From contig NZ_CP137852.1 in NCBI RefSeq assembly GCF_033547095.1, forward strand, positions 1,543,501 through 1,607,500: DNA of 64,000 nucleotides, read 5' to 3'. This document shows positions 47,013-56,318 of the stretch, in pieces. How positions within the stretch are numbered: position 1 is the first letter of the stretch; every line of letters begins with the position of its first letter. The DNA comes from Sediminicoccus rosea. Lineage in GTDB: Bacteria; Pseudomonadota; Alphaproteobacteria; Acetobacterales; Acetobacteraceae. Below the pieces are notes generated by a model, which saw nothing but the letters and a program-made list of their open reading frames with translations, did no database searches and was not told where the DNA came from. A program made the position numbers and the translations under genes.

Positions 47013-49303
47013 GCGAGGGCTGCCAGGACACGCGCCGGCGTCGCCGGCAGATCCGTCACTTCGCGCCCCAGATGCGCGATGGCGTTGTTGATCGCGTTCA
47101 CGATGGCGGCGGGTGGTCCGATCGCGCCGCTTTCGCCGATGCCCTTCTGGCCGAAGCGGCTGATGGGCGAGGGCGTCTCCATGTGCAGGATCTCGATGTC
47201 CGGCACGTCCGAGGCGCCGGGCAGCATGTAGTCGGCGAGGGTGGAGGCCAGCGGCTGGCCGCCCGTGTCATAGGGCATTTCCTCGAAGAGCGCCGTGCCG
47301 ATGCCCTGTGCCGTGCCGCCCAGCACTTGGCCGTCCGCGATCAGCGGGTTCAGCAGCACGCCGCCATCTTCCACGATGACATAGCGCGTCAGGGTCACAT
47401 GGCCGGTGGCCGCATCCACCTCCGCCTCCACCGCGTGGCAGGCGTAGCTGAATGTGCCGGTGTCGCGCGCCGTCTTGTGGCCCACGGTGCATTCCAGGCC
47501 CTGGGCCTGCATCGCCTCGGTGAGGTTCTGCGGCGCGCGGTGGAAGGTGCGGGCGATCTCGGCGACGGTCACGCTGGCGGCCCCAGCGCGCACCGCGCCA
47601 TCGGCGAAGATGGCGTCCTTGTCCTGCAGCAGATGCGCGCCCATGGGGATGAGGCGGTTGCGGAGTTCCATGCAGGCCTCGGCCACGGCGCCGCCGGCCA
47701 TCACGGCGCAGCGGCTGCCCCAGGTGCCGGTGGAATAGGGCGTCAGCGCCGTGTCGCCATGGATGAGCTGTACGCGCTCCACCGGCACGCCAAGGATCTC
47801 ATGCGCCACCTGGGCCAGCGTCGTCTCCATGCCCTGGCCATGGCTGTGGACGCCGACGCGGAGTTCCAGCCCGCCATCGGGCGTCAGGCGTGCCTGGCAG
47901 GGTTCGGCGCCGGGCACGAAGGGGATGCCCCAGCCATGATAGACGGAGGTGCCATGCGCGCCCTGCTCGCAGAAGACGGCAAAGCCCTGGCCGATCAGGC
48001 GGCCCTCTTCGCGCGCGGCCTTCTGGCGTTCGGCGAAGCCTTCGGCGTCCACCGCCTCGGCCGCGCGGCGCAGCGCCTCGGGGTAGTCGCCACTGTCGAA
48101 GATCTTCTTGGTGACGTTGAGGTAGGGCATCTGCTCGGGTCCTGGCAGATTGCGCAGGCGGAGTTCCACGGGGCTGATGCCGGCGGCGCGGGCCACGGCG
48201 TCGAGGGTGGTTTCCAGCGCGTAGCAGACGCCGGTCCGCGCCACGCCGCGATAGGGCAGGATGGGCGGCTTGTTGGTGGCGACACTCCAGGTCTTGCAGC
48301 GGAAGCGCGGCACGACATAGGGGCCGGGCAGGATGGAGCCGATCTGCGCCGCCTCCAGGCAGGCGGAAAACGGATAGGCCGAGTAGGCGCCGCTATCCAC
48401 ATGCGCCTCGCAATCCAGCGCCAGGATGGTGCCGTCCAGGCCAGCATGGACGGTGATGTCGTAATGGTGCTCGCGGCAATTGGCCTGGGCGGAGAGGCCC
48501 TCCCGCCGGTCCTCGATCCAGCGCAGCGGCGTGCCGCCCAGCTTGCGGGCGAGCCAGCCGATGGCGACCTCCTCCTGCAGCAGGATGCCCTTGTAGCCGA
48601 AGCCGCCGCCGACATCGGGGCTGATGATGCGCACGGCGGATTCCGGCAGGCCCAGGCATTCGGCGAGGCCCGTCTTGGTCACATGCACCATCTGGGACGA
48701 GGTGTGCATCTCGAGCTGCGCGAGGCGCGAATCCCAACGGGCGACGACGCCGCGGCCCTCCAGCGGCGCCATGTGCTGGCGTGCGGTGCGCAGGCGACGG
48801 CGGATGACGATGGGAGCCTGCACATCGCTGATGTCGTCCTCGACGAGGGCCTGGAGCACGACATTGTCGGGCCAGCCCTCGTGGATGGGCGGGCCGGCGC
48901 GGTGGGCCAGCATGTCGGTGGCGGCGGGGAGTTCCTCGATATCGAGGATGATGGCGTCGAGGATGTCCTCGGCTTCGGCGCGCGAGGCGGCGACGACCAT
49001 CGCGATGGGCTCGCCCACCTGGCGGACGCGGCCCTGGGCCAGCGGCCACTGGTCGGTGCGGCGGAAGCCGGGCAGGGCTGAGGGTGCGCGGATGGGCAGG
49101 ACGCCGCTGAGGTCCGCCATGGTGAAGACCATGGCCCCTTGCGGGGCGCGCAGGCCGCGGACCACCCCATGCGCCACTGGGCTGCGCAGAAACGCAACCT
49201 CCCGCATGTTGGGAAGCTGGATATCGCCCACGTATTTCCCGCGCCCGCGGAGGAACCGATCATCCTCCTTGCGGGTGATCGCCGCGCCAACGCCCTGCTT
49301 CAT
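47009..49303 (-). CDS. Molybdenum hydroxylase large subunit (CoxL-like, xanthine dehydrogenase family)
   Basis: A 764-residue molybdopterin-binding subunit. The Mo-cofactor motif Gly-Gly-Gly-Phe-Gly-Tyr-Lys-Gly is at 232-239, the active-site loop at 350-356 reads Pro-Tyr-Arg-Gly-Val-Ala-Arg, and the catalytic base is probably Glu724 in Gly-Ile-Gly-Glu-Ser-Gly. True CO dehydrogenase has Ala-Tyr-x-Cys-Ser-Phe-Arg in that loop; the Arg-Gly form here marks a form-II hydroxylase of unknown substrate, probably an N-heterocycle or aldehyde. I chose ATG 49303; a GTG at 49330 would add nine residues. It lies downstream of an amidohydrolase and an ABC transporter on the same strand. Confidence 0.92.
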   Translation of the reverse strand: MKQGVGAAITRKEDDRFLRGRGKYVGDIQLPNMREVAFLRSPVAHGVVRGLRAPQGAMVFTMADLSGVLPIRAPSALPGFRRTDQWPLAQGRVRQVGEPIAMVVAASRAEAEDILDAIILDIEELPAATDMLAHRAGPPIHEGWPDNVVLQALVEDDISDVQAPIVIRRRLRTARQHMAPLEGRGVVARWDSRLAQLEMHTSSQMVHVTKTGLAECLGLPESAVRIISPDVGGGFGYKGILLQEEVAIGWLARKLGGTPLRWIEDRREGLSAQANCREHHYDITVHAGLDGTILALDCEAHVDSGAYSAYPFSACLEAAQIGSILPGPYVVPRFRCKTWSVATNKPPILPYRGVARTGVCYALETTLDAVARAAGISPVELRLRNLPGPEQMPYLNVTKKIFDSGDYPEALRRAAEAVDAEGFAERQKAAREEGRLIGQGFAVFCEQGAHGTSVYHGWGIPFVPGAEPCQARLTPDGGLELRVGVHSHGQGMETTLAQVAHEILGVPVERVQLIHGDTALTPYSTGTWGSRCAVMAGGAVAEACMELRNRLIPMGAHLLQDKDAIFADGAVRAGAASVTVAEIARTFHRAPQNLTEAMQAQGLECTVGHKTARDTGTFSYACHAVEAEVDAATGHVTLTRYVIVEDGGVLLNPLIADGQVLGGTAQGIGTALFEEMPYDTGGQPLASTLADYMLPGASDVPDIEILHMETPSPISRFGQKGIGESGAIGPPAAIVNAINNAIAHLGREVTDLPATPARVLAALA

Positions 49304-49352
49304 GGTGCGGCGGGGTCCGGGGTCCGCCACGGACCCCGGCGGAGCCTCGCCT

Positions 49353-50624
49353 TCATGCCGCGATGGCTGCCGGCAGGATCGGCGCCGTGGCCTCGAACTT
49401 CACCCCGCCCTTCAGGCAGAAGGCGGGCTGCAGCAGCCGCTCGGCGATGACTTCCGTGCCTTCGTTGTCGGCCATCTTGAACCGCCCCCGCAGGTCATCC
49501 AGCACCGAGATGTCGGCGACCGAGCCGATGCGCAGCGTGCCGATGCCGTCATCCAGGCGCAGCATGGCGGCGGGCCCGGTGGTGACCATCGGCACCACCT
49601 TCTCGAAGGGCACGCCCAGGGCGATGAGCTCGCTCATGGCCAGCGTGAGCGAGAAGCGCGCCTTGCCGGTGAAGGGGTGGTCCTCCTCCGGGTCCGAGTG
49701 GTTGGCGGGCGTTCCGGGCGGGGCCGGGATGCGGGTGTTGTAGCCATGCATGTCGGCGCCGAGCGTGTCCGGCATGATCCCGGCATCGAGGCTGATGCGC
49801 GCCATCTTGAAGGAGAAGTGGGAGCCATGGCCCACATCCACCTTGAGGCCGGCGTCCAGCGCCGCCTGGACCATGCCATGCACCTTGCCGGTGCGCCGGT
49901 CCACGAAGCCGCCGGGGTGGCGGGTGAAGGGGTGGGCCAGGATGTCGCCGGGGCGGAGCAGGGGGATGACGAGCGGCAGGATCTCGTCCGGGTCCACGCC
50001 ATTGTTGCCGGTCTCGGGCGTGGGCCAGAGCTGGCCGAAATGGCAATAGACGGGGAGGTCCGCCTCGCGGCCGATCTGCGCGGCCTTCTTCAGCACTTCC
50101 AGGCCATAGCGCGCCATGTTGCCGATCTCGGCATGGGCCTTCACGCCCTTCACGACATCGGGGTTGGCGCGGGCGGCCTTCACCGTCGCGTCCACATCCA
50201 CATGCTCGGGGCCGTAGAGCGTGGGGTAGTAATGGCCTTCCAGGCCGCCCACGACATAGGCGCTGATGAAGCTGAAGACACGCGAATGAGCCGGCTTCAC
50301 GATGAATTCGCGGAAGCCCGGGAAGGTCATGCAGGAGGCGCCGCCCTGGTCCACCAGGGAGGTCACGCCGCTGTGCACGCCCGCCATGTCCGCCGGCAGG
50401 CCAAAGCGGCCGGAGACGTAGGTGTAGATATGCGCGTGGGTGTCCACCATGCCGGGAAGGACGATCTTGTCCTTCACGGAGATCACCTCGCGCGCGGAAC
50501 TCGCCAGGATCTCGGGCTGGATGGCGGCGATGCGGCCATTCGTCACCGCCACATCCATGATGCCGTCGAGGCCGGAGGCGGGGCAGACCACGCGGCCGCC
50601 CTTGAGCAGGATGTCATGTTGCAT
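49353..50624 (-). CDS. Amidohydrolase/deacetylase family metallohydrolase
   Basis: A 423-residue dihydroorotase-like amidohydrolase. Candidate metal ligands: His63 and His65 (Asp-Thr-His-Ala-His), Lys162 (probably carboxylated, Gly-Val-Lys-Ala-His), His195, His231 or His266, and Asp291. ATG 50624 has AGGAG about eight bases upstream. It sits between an ABC permease and the CoxL subunit, suggesting it hydrolyses a cyclic amide, acyl-amino or ester substrate in the same pathway as the Mo hydroxylase. Members of this family include N-acyl deacetylases and esterases, so the reaction is not fixed. Confidence 0.87.
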   Translation of the reverse strand: MQHDILLKGGRVVCPASGLDGIMDVAVTNGRIAAIQPEILASSAREVISVKDKIVLPGMVDTHAHIYTYVSGRFGLPADMAGVHSGVTSLVDQGGASCMTFPGFREFIVKPAHSRVFSFISAYVVGGLEGHYYPTLYGPEHVDVDATVKAARANPDVVKGVKAHAEIGNMARYGLEVLKKAAQIGREADLPVYCHFGQLWPTPETGNNGVDPDEILPLVIPLLRPGDILAHPFTRHPGGFVDRRTGKVHGMVQAALDAGLKVDVGHGSHFSFKMARISLDAGIMPDTLGADMHGYNTRIPAPPGTPANHSDPEEDHPFTGKARFSLTLAMSELIALGVPFEKVVPMVTTGPAAMLRLDDGIGTLRIGSVADISVLDDLRGRFKMADNEGTEVIAERLLQPAFCLKGGVKFEATAPILPAAIAA

Positions 50625-50710
50625 GGGGTCTCTCCTCAACATTCTCAGCCGGCACGTCATTCAGCCAGCGTTTGATGGCCCGGCCAAGGGGAAGCCTGGC
50701 CGGGCGACGA

Positions 50711-51532
50711 TCAATGCCCGTATTTGCGCAGGATCAGCTTCTCCAGCCCCGCCACCACGCCGTAGAGCACGAGGCCGACGACGCAGAGCATGCCGATCGA
50801 GGCGAGGATCAGCGCCGTCTCCGCCTGGCTGGAGGCAAAGAGGATGAGGTAGCCGAGCCCCGCCTGCGCGGTGATGAACTCGCCCACGATGACGCCGATG
50901 ATGGCGAAGGTGACGGCGATCTTCAGCCCCGAGAAAATGTGCGGCAGCGCATAGGGGAAGCGCACCGAGAGGAACACCTGCCAGGAGCGCGCGGTGAGCG
51001 CCTTGCACAGCCGCAGCATGTCGGGCGGCGTCGAGTTCAGGCCGGTCAGCGTCGCGATCACCACCGGGAAGAAGGCGATGAACATCGAGAAGGCGAGGCG
51101 CGAGGAGGAGCCGATGCCGAGCCAGACGATGAAGAGCGGCGCCAAGGCGATCTTCGGGATGAGCTGGAAGAAGATCACATTCGGATAGAGCGCCGCATAG
51201 GCCCATTTGGAATAGGCAAGGATGACGGCCAGCGTGATGCCGAGGATGGTGGCGAGCATGAAACCGATGGCGGCCTCCGTGCCGGTCGGCACCGCATGCT
51301 GCACCAGGAAGGGCCAGGCCGAGACGGCGCGGGCGTAGATGTCGAGCGGCGAGGGCAGGATGACCTTGGGCACCTGGTAGAAATCCACCAGGAATTCCCA
51401 GAGACCGAGCACGGCCAGCGCAAAGGCGATGGGGAGCAGGATCTGCACCGCCGGGTGCTTGGCGAGGTCGCGCTTCTCGACGTTCAGCGCGGCGGGGGCT
51501 TCGGTGATGATCGTGTTTCCGCCGTCCATCAC
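50711..51532 (-). CDS. ABC transporter permease (SsuC/TauC type)
   Basis: A 273-residue permease with about six membrane helices. The coupling region Leu-Thr-Gly-Leu-Asn-Ser-Thr-Pro-Pro-Asp-Met-Leu-Arg and following Ala-Leu-Pro-His-Ile-Phe-Ser-Gly-Leu-Lys-Ile-Ala match the binding-protein-dependent transport inner-membrane domain of the SsuC/TauC family. Two adjacent Met codons allow starts at 51532 or 51529. It overlaps the ATPase gene by four bases (ATGA). Confidence 0.92.
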   Translation of the reverse strand: MMDGGNTIITEAPAALNVEKRDLAKHPAVQILLPIAFALAVLGLWEFLVDFYQVPKVILPSPLDIYARAVSAWPFLVQHAVPTGTEAAIGFMLATILGITLAVILAYSKWAYAALYPNVIFFQLIPKIALAPLFIVWLGIGSSSRLAFSMFIAFFPVVIATLTGLNSTPPDMLRLCKALTARSWQVFLSVRFPYALPHIFSGLKIAVTFAIIGVIVGEFITAQAGLGYLILFASSQAETALILASIGMLCVVGLVLYGVVAGLEKLILRKYGH

Positions 51533-52293
51533 GCCGCATCCTTGATGCTATGCTCGATCATGCCGCGCAGCTTGGCCACGATGGCGATGAATTCGGGGCT
51601 GTCCTGCACGCTCTCATCGCGCGGGCGTGCAAAGGGAATCGGCACGTCGGCGACGACGACGGCGGGGCGCTTGGTCATGACCAGGACGCGGTCGGAGAGC
51701 AGCACCGCCTCGCGGATCGAGTGGGTGATGAAGATCCCGGTCTTGCGATGGCGGGACCAGAGGTCGAGCAACACCAGCGCCATCTCGTCACGCGTGATGG
51801 CATCGAGCGCGGAGAAGGGCTCGTCCATCAGCATGATGGACGGCGTGTGGATCAGCGAGCGGCAGAGCGCCACGCGCTGGCGCATGCCGCCCGAAAGCTC
51901 GCGCGGGCGCTTGTCCATGAAGGCGCCGAGGCCGACCGAATGCAGCAGCTCCTCCGCGCGCGCCACGTATTTCTCGCGCGGCAGGCGCATCATCTTGATC
52001 GGGAAGAGGACGTTGTCGCGGGCGGAGAGCCAGGGCAGCAGCGTCGCGTCCTGGAAGACGAGGCCGGCATCGCGGCGCGGGCCGGTCATCGGCTGGCCGC
52101 CGATGGTGATGCTGCCGGCCGTGATGGATTCGAGGCCGGCCAGCATCATCAAAAGGGTGGACTTCCCGCAGCCCGAGGGGCCCAGGATGGAGACGAACTC
52201 GCCCTCGGCGATGTCCACGGAGACGCCGGCCACGGCCTCGATGGGCCCGGCCGGCGAGGCATAGGTCTTGCGGACCCCGCGAAGGGAGATCAT
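51529..52293 (-). CDS. ABC transporter ATPase (SsuB/TauB type)
   Basis: A 254-residue ATPase: Walker A Gly-Pro-Ser-Gly-Cys-Gly-Lys-Ser-Thr (38-46), signature Leu-Ser-Gly-Gly-Met-Arg-Gln (133-139), Walker B Ile-Met-Leu-Met-Asp-Glu (153-158). The Thr-His-Ser H-loop follows. ATG 52293 is the start, with GGGAG close upstream. It lies 11 bp after the binding-protein gene. With 50711 and 52305 it forms a complete nitrate/sulfonate/taurine-type importer, probably for the substrate of the Mo hydroxylase. Confidence 0.92.
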   Translation of the reverse strand: MISLRGVRKTYASPAGPIEAVAGVSVDIAEGEFVSILGPSGCGKSTLLMMLAGLESITAGSITIGGQPMTGPRRDAGLVFQDATLLPWLSARDNVLFPIKMMRLPREKYVARAEELLHSVGLGAFMDKRPRELSGGMRQRVALCRSLIHTPSIMLMDEPFSALDAITRDEMALVLLDLWSRHRKTGIFITHSIREAVLLSDRVLVMTKRPAVVVADVPIPFARPRDESVQDSPEFIAIVAKLRGMIEHSIKDAA

Positions 52294-52304
52294 CGGGGGC
52301 GCGA

Positions 52305-53387
52305 TCAGCCCAGCATCGCGCCGAAGGGGGCGAGGCGGGTGCGCTGCGCGGCCCACTCGGCCTCGGTCAGCTTGATGCGGCCGGCGAAGCGGTTCGAGAT
52401 GATGGCGTCGGTCGCCGGGCGCTTGGCATCGGCCGGGGCGCCGAACTCCATCACGAGGTCGGTCATGGCGTTCCACTTCGCCATGTCGGTCCAGCCCAGG
52501 CCGTTCTGGATCGCCTCGGGCGCCAGCATGGTCGCTTGCATCAGGCCCTGGGAAAGGCGCGCATTCTCACGCCCGCCCGAGGTGATGCCGATCTCGGGCA
52601 CCTGGCGGATGAACATGTCGAGCGCGCGCTCGGGCTCGCGCAGCTGGAAGGCGGCGGCTTCGAGCAGCGCGTCGGTCACGGCCTCGGCCTGGGCGGCGCG
52701 GTTCTGCAGCACCTCGGGGCGGGTGCAGATCACGTTGGCGTAGAAGTTCAGCCCGGCCGAGGAATAGGGGATGAAGCGGTGCGCCGCGTTCTGCGCCTGC
52801 ATCACCGGGATGGTGGAGGAGCCGATGGCGGTGATGGCATCCACCTGGCGGTCGATCAGGCTGCGCTCCAGCACGCGGTTGTCCATCTGCTGGATGGTCA
52901 CGCTCTGCAGGTTGATGCCGGCACGGCGGGCGAAGGCCGGCCAGAAGGGGAATTCCGCGCTGGTCGGCACGGCGCCGATGCGCTTGCCCTCCAGGTCCTT
53001 CGCGGTGCGGATCGGGCTGTCGGCGCGCAGCGCGATGCCCATGGTCATGTCGTAGTTCACGGTGGCCATGCCGAGCACCGGAAGCTCGCGTGCGGCGGCG
53101 AGGATCATCGGGCCGGCGCCGATGATGGCATAGTCGAACTGGCCCTGGGCCAGGGCCTGGGCGGCGGCGACGGAGCCGAAGCCGCGCGTCACTTCCACAT
53201 TCAGGCCGCGGCGGGAGAAGGCGCCCATCTCGCGCGCGATGAAGGCGTAGGCCGTGGAGCCCTGGGCGAGCCAGGGCAGCGTCAGGCGCAGCGCCGCCTG
53301 GGCGCGGGCCACATTCGGCGCGGCCAAGGGGGAGGCGATGATGGCGGTGCCCGCGGCGAGGGCGGAACGGCGGGACAGCGTGACCAT
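52305..53387 (-). CDS. ABC transporter substrate-binding protein (NMT1/SsuA type)
   Basis: A 360-residue periplasmic binding protein of the NMT1/SsuA family. Tat-like signal (Ser-Arg-Arg-Ser-Ala-Leu-Ala, cleavage likely after Val-Ala-Arg-Ala-Gln). The mature part opens Leu-Arg-Leu-Thr-Leu-Pro-Trp and includes Gly-Phe-Gly-Ser-Val-Ala-Ala-Ala-Gln-Ala-Leu-Ala and Gly-Lys-Arg-Ile-Gly-Ala-Val-Pro, typical of pyrimidine-, nitrate- or sulfonate-binding relatives. First gene of the apparent operon running to 45214. Ligand unknown. Confidence 0.9.
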   Translation of the reverse strand: MVTLSRRSALAAGTAIIASPLAAPNVARAQAALRLTLPWLAQGSTAYAFIAREMGAFSRRGLNVEVTRGFGSVAAAQALAQGQFDYAIIGAGPMILAAARELPVLGMATVNYDMTMGIALRADSPIRTAKDLEGKRIGAVPTSAEFPFWPAFARRAGINLQSVTIQQMDNRVLERSLIDRQVDAITAIGSSTIPVMQAQNAAHRFIPYSSAGLNFYANVICTRPEVLQNRAAQAEAVTDALLEAAAFQLREPERALDMFIRQVPEIGITSGGRENARLSQGLMQATMLAPEAIQNGLGWTDMAKWNAMTDLVMEFGAPADAKRPATDAIISNRFAGRIKLTEAEWAAQRTRLAPFGAMLG

Positions 53388-53633
53388 GGGCAGGGCCTCC
53401 AGGCGGGGAATGTGAACGCGCCGTCATATGCGCGCCGCGCGCCCCCGCTGCAAGCGTCCCGCATGGGTCACCCGGCCGGCGCCAGCCCCGCCATGCCTGA
53501 AATCGGTGCAGACGGGCCGGCCCGCGCCCGCTTTGACGCCAGCCCCCTGCCGCCCGCAACCCGCGCTCCGCCTTGCCGGCGCATGGCGCGGGGATTGCTT
53601 GGGCCGCACCATCATCCGCCCAGGAGGCCTCCC

Positions 53634-54611
53634 TTGATCCAGCTTTCCCGTCGTCGCCTGCCCGTCCTTGCCGCCTCCCTCCTCGCCGGCGCCGGCGCCG
53701 CGCGCGCCCAGGGAATCCCGGCTGGCACGGTGCGCATCGTGGTCCCCTTCAACCCGGGCGGCATCAGCGACATCCTGGCGCGCAGCCTCGCGCAGAACAT
53801 GACGACCTCGCTTGGCCAGACGGTGGTGGTGGAGAACCGGGCCGGTGCCAATGGCAGCATCGGCGCCGGCGTTGTCGCCCGCGCCACGCCGGATGGGCTG
53901 ACGCTGCTGCTGGGGGTGACGGATACGCATGCGGTGAACCCGGCCGCGATGCGCAACATCCCTTACGACGCCAACGCCGATTTCGAGCCGATCAGCCTGC
54001 TGACGCGCGTGCCGCTGGCGCTCGCGGTGGGTCCCACCCAGCGCGAGATCGCCGATCTGCGCGCCTTCGTCGCCGCCGCCAAGGCGCGGCCCGGCGCGCT
54101 GACCTATTCGAGCTGGGGGGTCGGCAGCACCTCGCAGATCGCCATGCTGCGCATCGGCATCGCCGCGGGGGCCGAGATGCTGCACGTGCCCTTCACCGGC
54201 GCGGCGCCCGCGCAGCAGGCGCTGGCCGCGGGCCAGGTGGATGCCATGGTGATGCCGGCCGGTGCCGCCGAAGCGCTGGCGCGGGATGGGCGCGTGCGCG
54301 TGCTGGCGACGCTCTCGCCCGCGCGCCTGCCGCTGCTGCCCAATGTGCCCACTCTGCAGGAGCAGGGCGTGCCGCTCACGACCAGCATCATCCAGGCGAT
54401 CTTCGCGCCCGCCCGCACGCCGGCCCCGGTGGTCGCGCGGCTCAACCAGGCGATGGCTGCGGCCATGGCCACGCCCGCGATGATCGAGGTCTTCCGTGCC
54501 CAGGCCGCGGTGCCCGAGCACACGACGCCCGCGGCACTCGCCGCGCTGGTCCGCACCGAGCAGGAAGCCTGGGGCAATGTGGTGCGCAGCGAGAACATCC
54601 GCCTGGACTGA
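53634..54611 (+). CDS. Bug/TctC-type binding protein (8), TTG start
   Basis: A 325-residue periplasmic binding protein. I chose TTG 53634: perfect AGGAGG lies six bases upstream and it gives a complete Tat-like signal (Ser-Arg-Arg-Arg-Leu-Pro-Val-Leu, cleavage likely after Ala-Arg-Ala-Gln). Bug motifs Asn-Pro-Gly-Gly-Ile-Ser-Asp and Val-Glu-Asn-Arg-Ala-Gly-Ala-Asn-Gly are intact. It is divergent from the NMT1 operon and 51 bp upstream of the flavoprotein gene, so it may feed substrate to that enzyme. Confidence 0.92.
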   Translation: MIQLSRRRLPVLAASLLAGAGAARAQGIPAGTVRIVVPFNPGGISDILARSLAQNMTTSLGQTVVVENRAGANGSIGAGVVARATPDGLTLLLGVTDTHAVNPAAMRNIPYDANADFEPISLLTRVPLALAVGPTQREIADLRAFVAAAKARPGALTYSSWGVGSTSQIAMLRIGIAAGAEMLHVPFTGAAPAQQALAAGQVDAMVMPAGAAEALARDGRVRVLATLSPARLPLLPNVPTLQEQGVPLTTSIIQAIFAPARTPAPVVARLNQAMAAAMATPAMIEVFRAQAAVPEHTTPAALAALVRTEQEAWGNVVRSENIRLD

Positions 54612-54635
54612 CGCGGGCCGCCGCGCCGTCTATCC
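54608..54635 (+). promoter_or_regulatory. Candidate promoter for the flavoprotein gene
   Basis: CTGACG (54608-54613), a 16-base spacer and CTATCC (54630-54635) resemble the tRNA-His promoter. It overlaps the end of the Bug 8 gene and would allow the flavoprotein pair to be transcribed separately. Confidence 0.3.
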
Positions 54636-54662
54636 TCGCGCGGTGATCAGGGAGTGGAATGC

Positions 54663-56318
54663 GTGACGCATCTGGAAGCCGATGTGCTGATCATCGGCGC
54701 GGGCGGGGCCGGCATGTATGCGGCCATCGAGGCGGCGCGGCAGGGGGCGGAGCGCGTGCTCCTGCTGGATCGCAGCCTGATCGGGCGCGGGGGTGCGACC
54801 GTGATGGCGCAGATGACCGTCGCCGCCGCCGTCGGCGCGGGCGATCACTGGGAACACCACCTGGCCGATACGCTCACCGCCGCGCGTGGCCTGGCGGACC
54901 CCTCGCTCGCCGCGCTGCTCTGCGAGGCGGGCGCGGAATGCATCCTGGAGATGGATGAGTGGCGCGTCGGCTGGGCGCGCGCGGGCGAGGGCTTCGCCGC
55001 CGTCCAGGCGCCGGGGCATGACCGCGCGCGCTGCGTCTATGTGGATTTCCTGAACACCGGGCCCGCCGTGAGCCGCACGCTGCGCGCGCAGGTGCAGCGC
55101 GTGGGCCCCGCCATCCGCCGGCTGGGTGAGGTGGCGGTGACGGACCTCGTCGTGCAGGACGGCACGGTGACGGGTGCCGCCGCGCTGCATGTGGCGAGCG
55201 GCGAGGCGCTGACCATCGCCGCCCCGGCCACGATCATCGCGACGGGCGGCCTGACGCGGCTCTACGCGCGCAACAGCGCCAGCGCCAACATGTCGGGCGA
55301 TGGCTATGCGCTGGCGCTGCGGGCGGGTGCGACGCTGGTGGACATGGAATTCGTGCAGTTCTTCCCGATCGGCCATCTCGCGCCGCGGCTGATCGGCATG
55401 GACCCGATCATGTGGGACCCCTTCCGCTACAAGCTCGGCGGGCGGCTGCTGAACGGCGCGATGGAGGATTTCCTCGACCGTTGGGGCGGCGATGCCGAGC
55501 AGGGCCGCTACAGCACCACGCGCGACCTCGCGACCTATGCCATCACGAAGGAGAACGAGGCCGGGCGCGGCTCGCCGCATGGCGGGGCCTGGCTCAGCTT
55601 CACGCATATCCCGGAGGCCGAGCTGCGCGCGGCCTTCGGCCCGGTGGTGGACAAGCTGGCGGCCAATGGCATCGACCTCACGCGCGACTGCATCGAGGTC
55701 TCGCCCATCGCGCATTATCACATGGGCGGCGTGCGCGTGGACACGCGGATGCGGACGGATGTGCCCGGCCTGCTGGCGGCGGGCGAGGCGGTGGGCGGCG
55801 CCAATGGCGCGAACCGCCTTTCCGGCAATGCGATCACCGAGGCGCTGGCCTATGGCCGCACGGCGGGGCGGGAGGCGGCGCGGATGGCCGCCGCCGGGCC
55901 GGTGCGCGGCTTCGCCGCCGGCGCCGCGCTCGACCTGTTGCGCGCGCAGGGCCCCGTGGCGAACACGGCGGCGATGGTGGCGCGGCTGCAACGCGTGATG
56001 TCCGCCGATGTCGGGCCGTTCCGCACGGCGGCGGGGCTGGATCGTGCCGCGGCGGCGGTCGCGGAACTTCAGGCGGAGCTGGGCGTGGCCCCGCCTGGCG
56101 CGCCCGGCCAGCCACATGACCTGGCGCGACTCGACTGGCTGGATCTGCGGCAGATGCTGCTGGTCGCGGCCGCCGTGATCCGTGCGGCGCGCGCGCGGGA
56201 GGAAAGCCGCGGCGCGCATCAGCGCGAGGATTTCCCGGAGATGCGGGAGGAATGGCGGATGAACCAGCTGTTGCGGGGCGAGGGCCTGGCCCTCTCGTGC
56301 CAAGCGGTGCCGGCATGA
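54663..56318 (+). CDS. FAD-dependent oxidoreductase, SdhA/FrdA-like
   Basis: A 551-residue flavoprotein of the succinate dehydrogenase/fumarate reductase family. FAD motif Gly-Ala-Gly-Gly-Ala-Gly at 12-17, Gly-Asp-Gly near 212, catalytic-type His351 in His-Tyr-His-Met-Gly-Gly, Asn-Gly-Ala-Asn-Arg-Leu-Ser-Gly-Asn at 381-389, and an Arg-Asp pair at 287-288. GTG 54663 is preferred because GGAG lies eight bases upstream; GTG 54654 is an alternative. Its stop overlaps a tiny 2Fe-2S gene (ATGA). No SdhC/D membrane subunits or full SdhB are present, so this is not a respiratory complex II. Likely oxidises or reduces a dicarboxylate-like substrate. Confidence 0.87.
   Translation: MTHLEADVLIIGAGGAGMYAAIEAARQGAERVLLLDRSLIGRGGATVMAQMTVAAAVGAGDHWEHHLADTLTAARGLADPSLAALLCEAGAECILEMDEWRVGWARAGEGFAAVQAPGHDRARCVYVDFLNTGPAVSRTLRAQVQRVGPAIRRLGEVAVTDLVVQDGTVTGAAALHVASGEALTIAAPATIIATGGLTRLYARNSASANMSGDGYALALRAGATLVDMEFVQFFPIGHLAPRLIGMDPIMWDPFRYKLGGRLLNGAMEDFLDRWGGDAEQGRYSTTRDLATYAITKENEAGRGSPHGGAWLSFTHIPEAELRAAFGPVVDKLAANGIDLTRDCIEVSPIAHYHMGGVRVDTRMRTDVPGLLAAGEAVGGANGANRLSGNAITEALAYGRTAGREAARMAAAGPVRGFAAGAALDLLRAQGPVANTAAMVARLQRVMSADVGPFRTAAGLDRAAAAVAELQAELGVAPPGAPGQPHDLARLDWLDLRQMLLVAAAVIRAARAREESRGAHQREDFPEMREEWRMNQLLRGEGLALSCQAVPA

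Noticed and set aside
47009-49303. Carbon monoxide dehydrogenase
   Set aside because: Subunit layout fits, but the active-site loop is Pro-Tyr-Arg-Gly-Val-Ala-Arg instead of the Cys-containing loop needed for CO oxidation.
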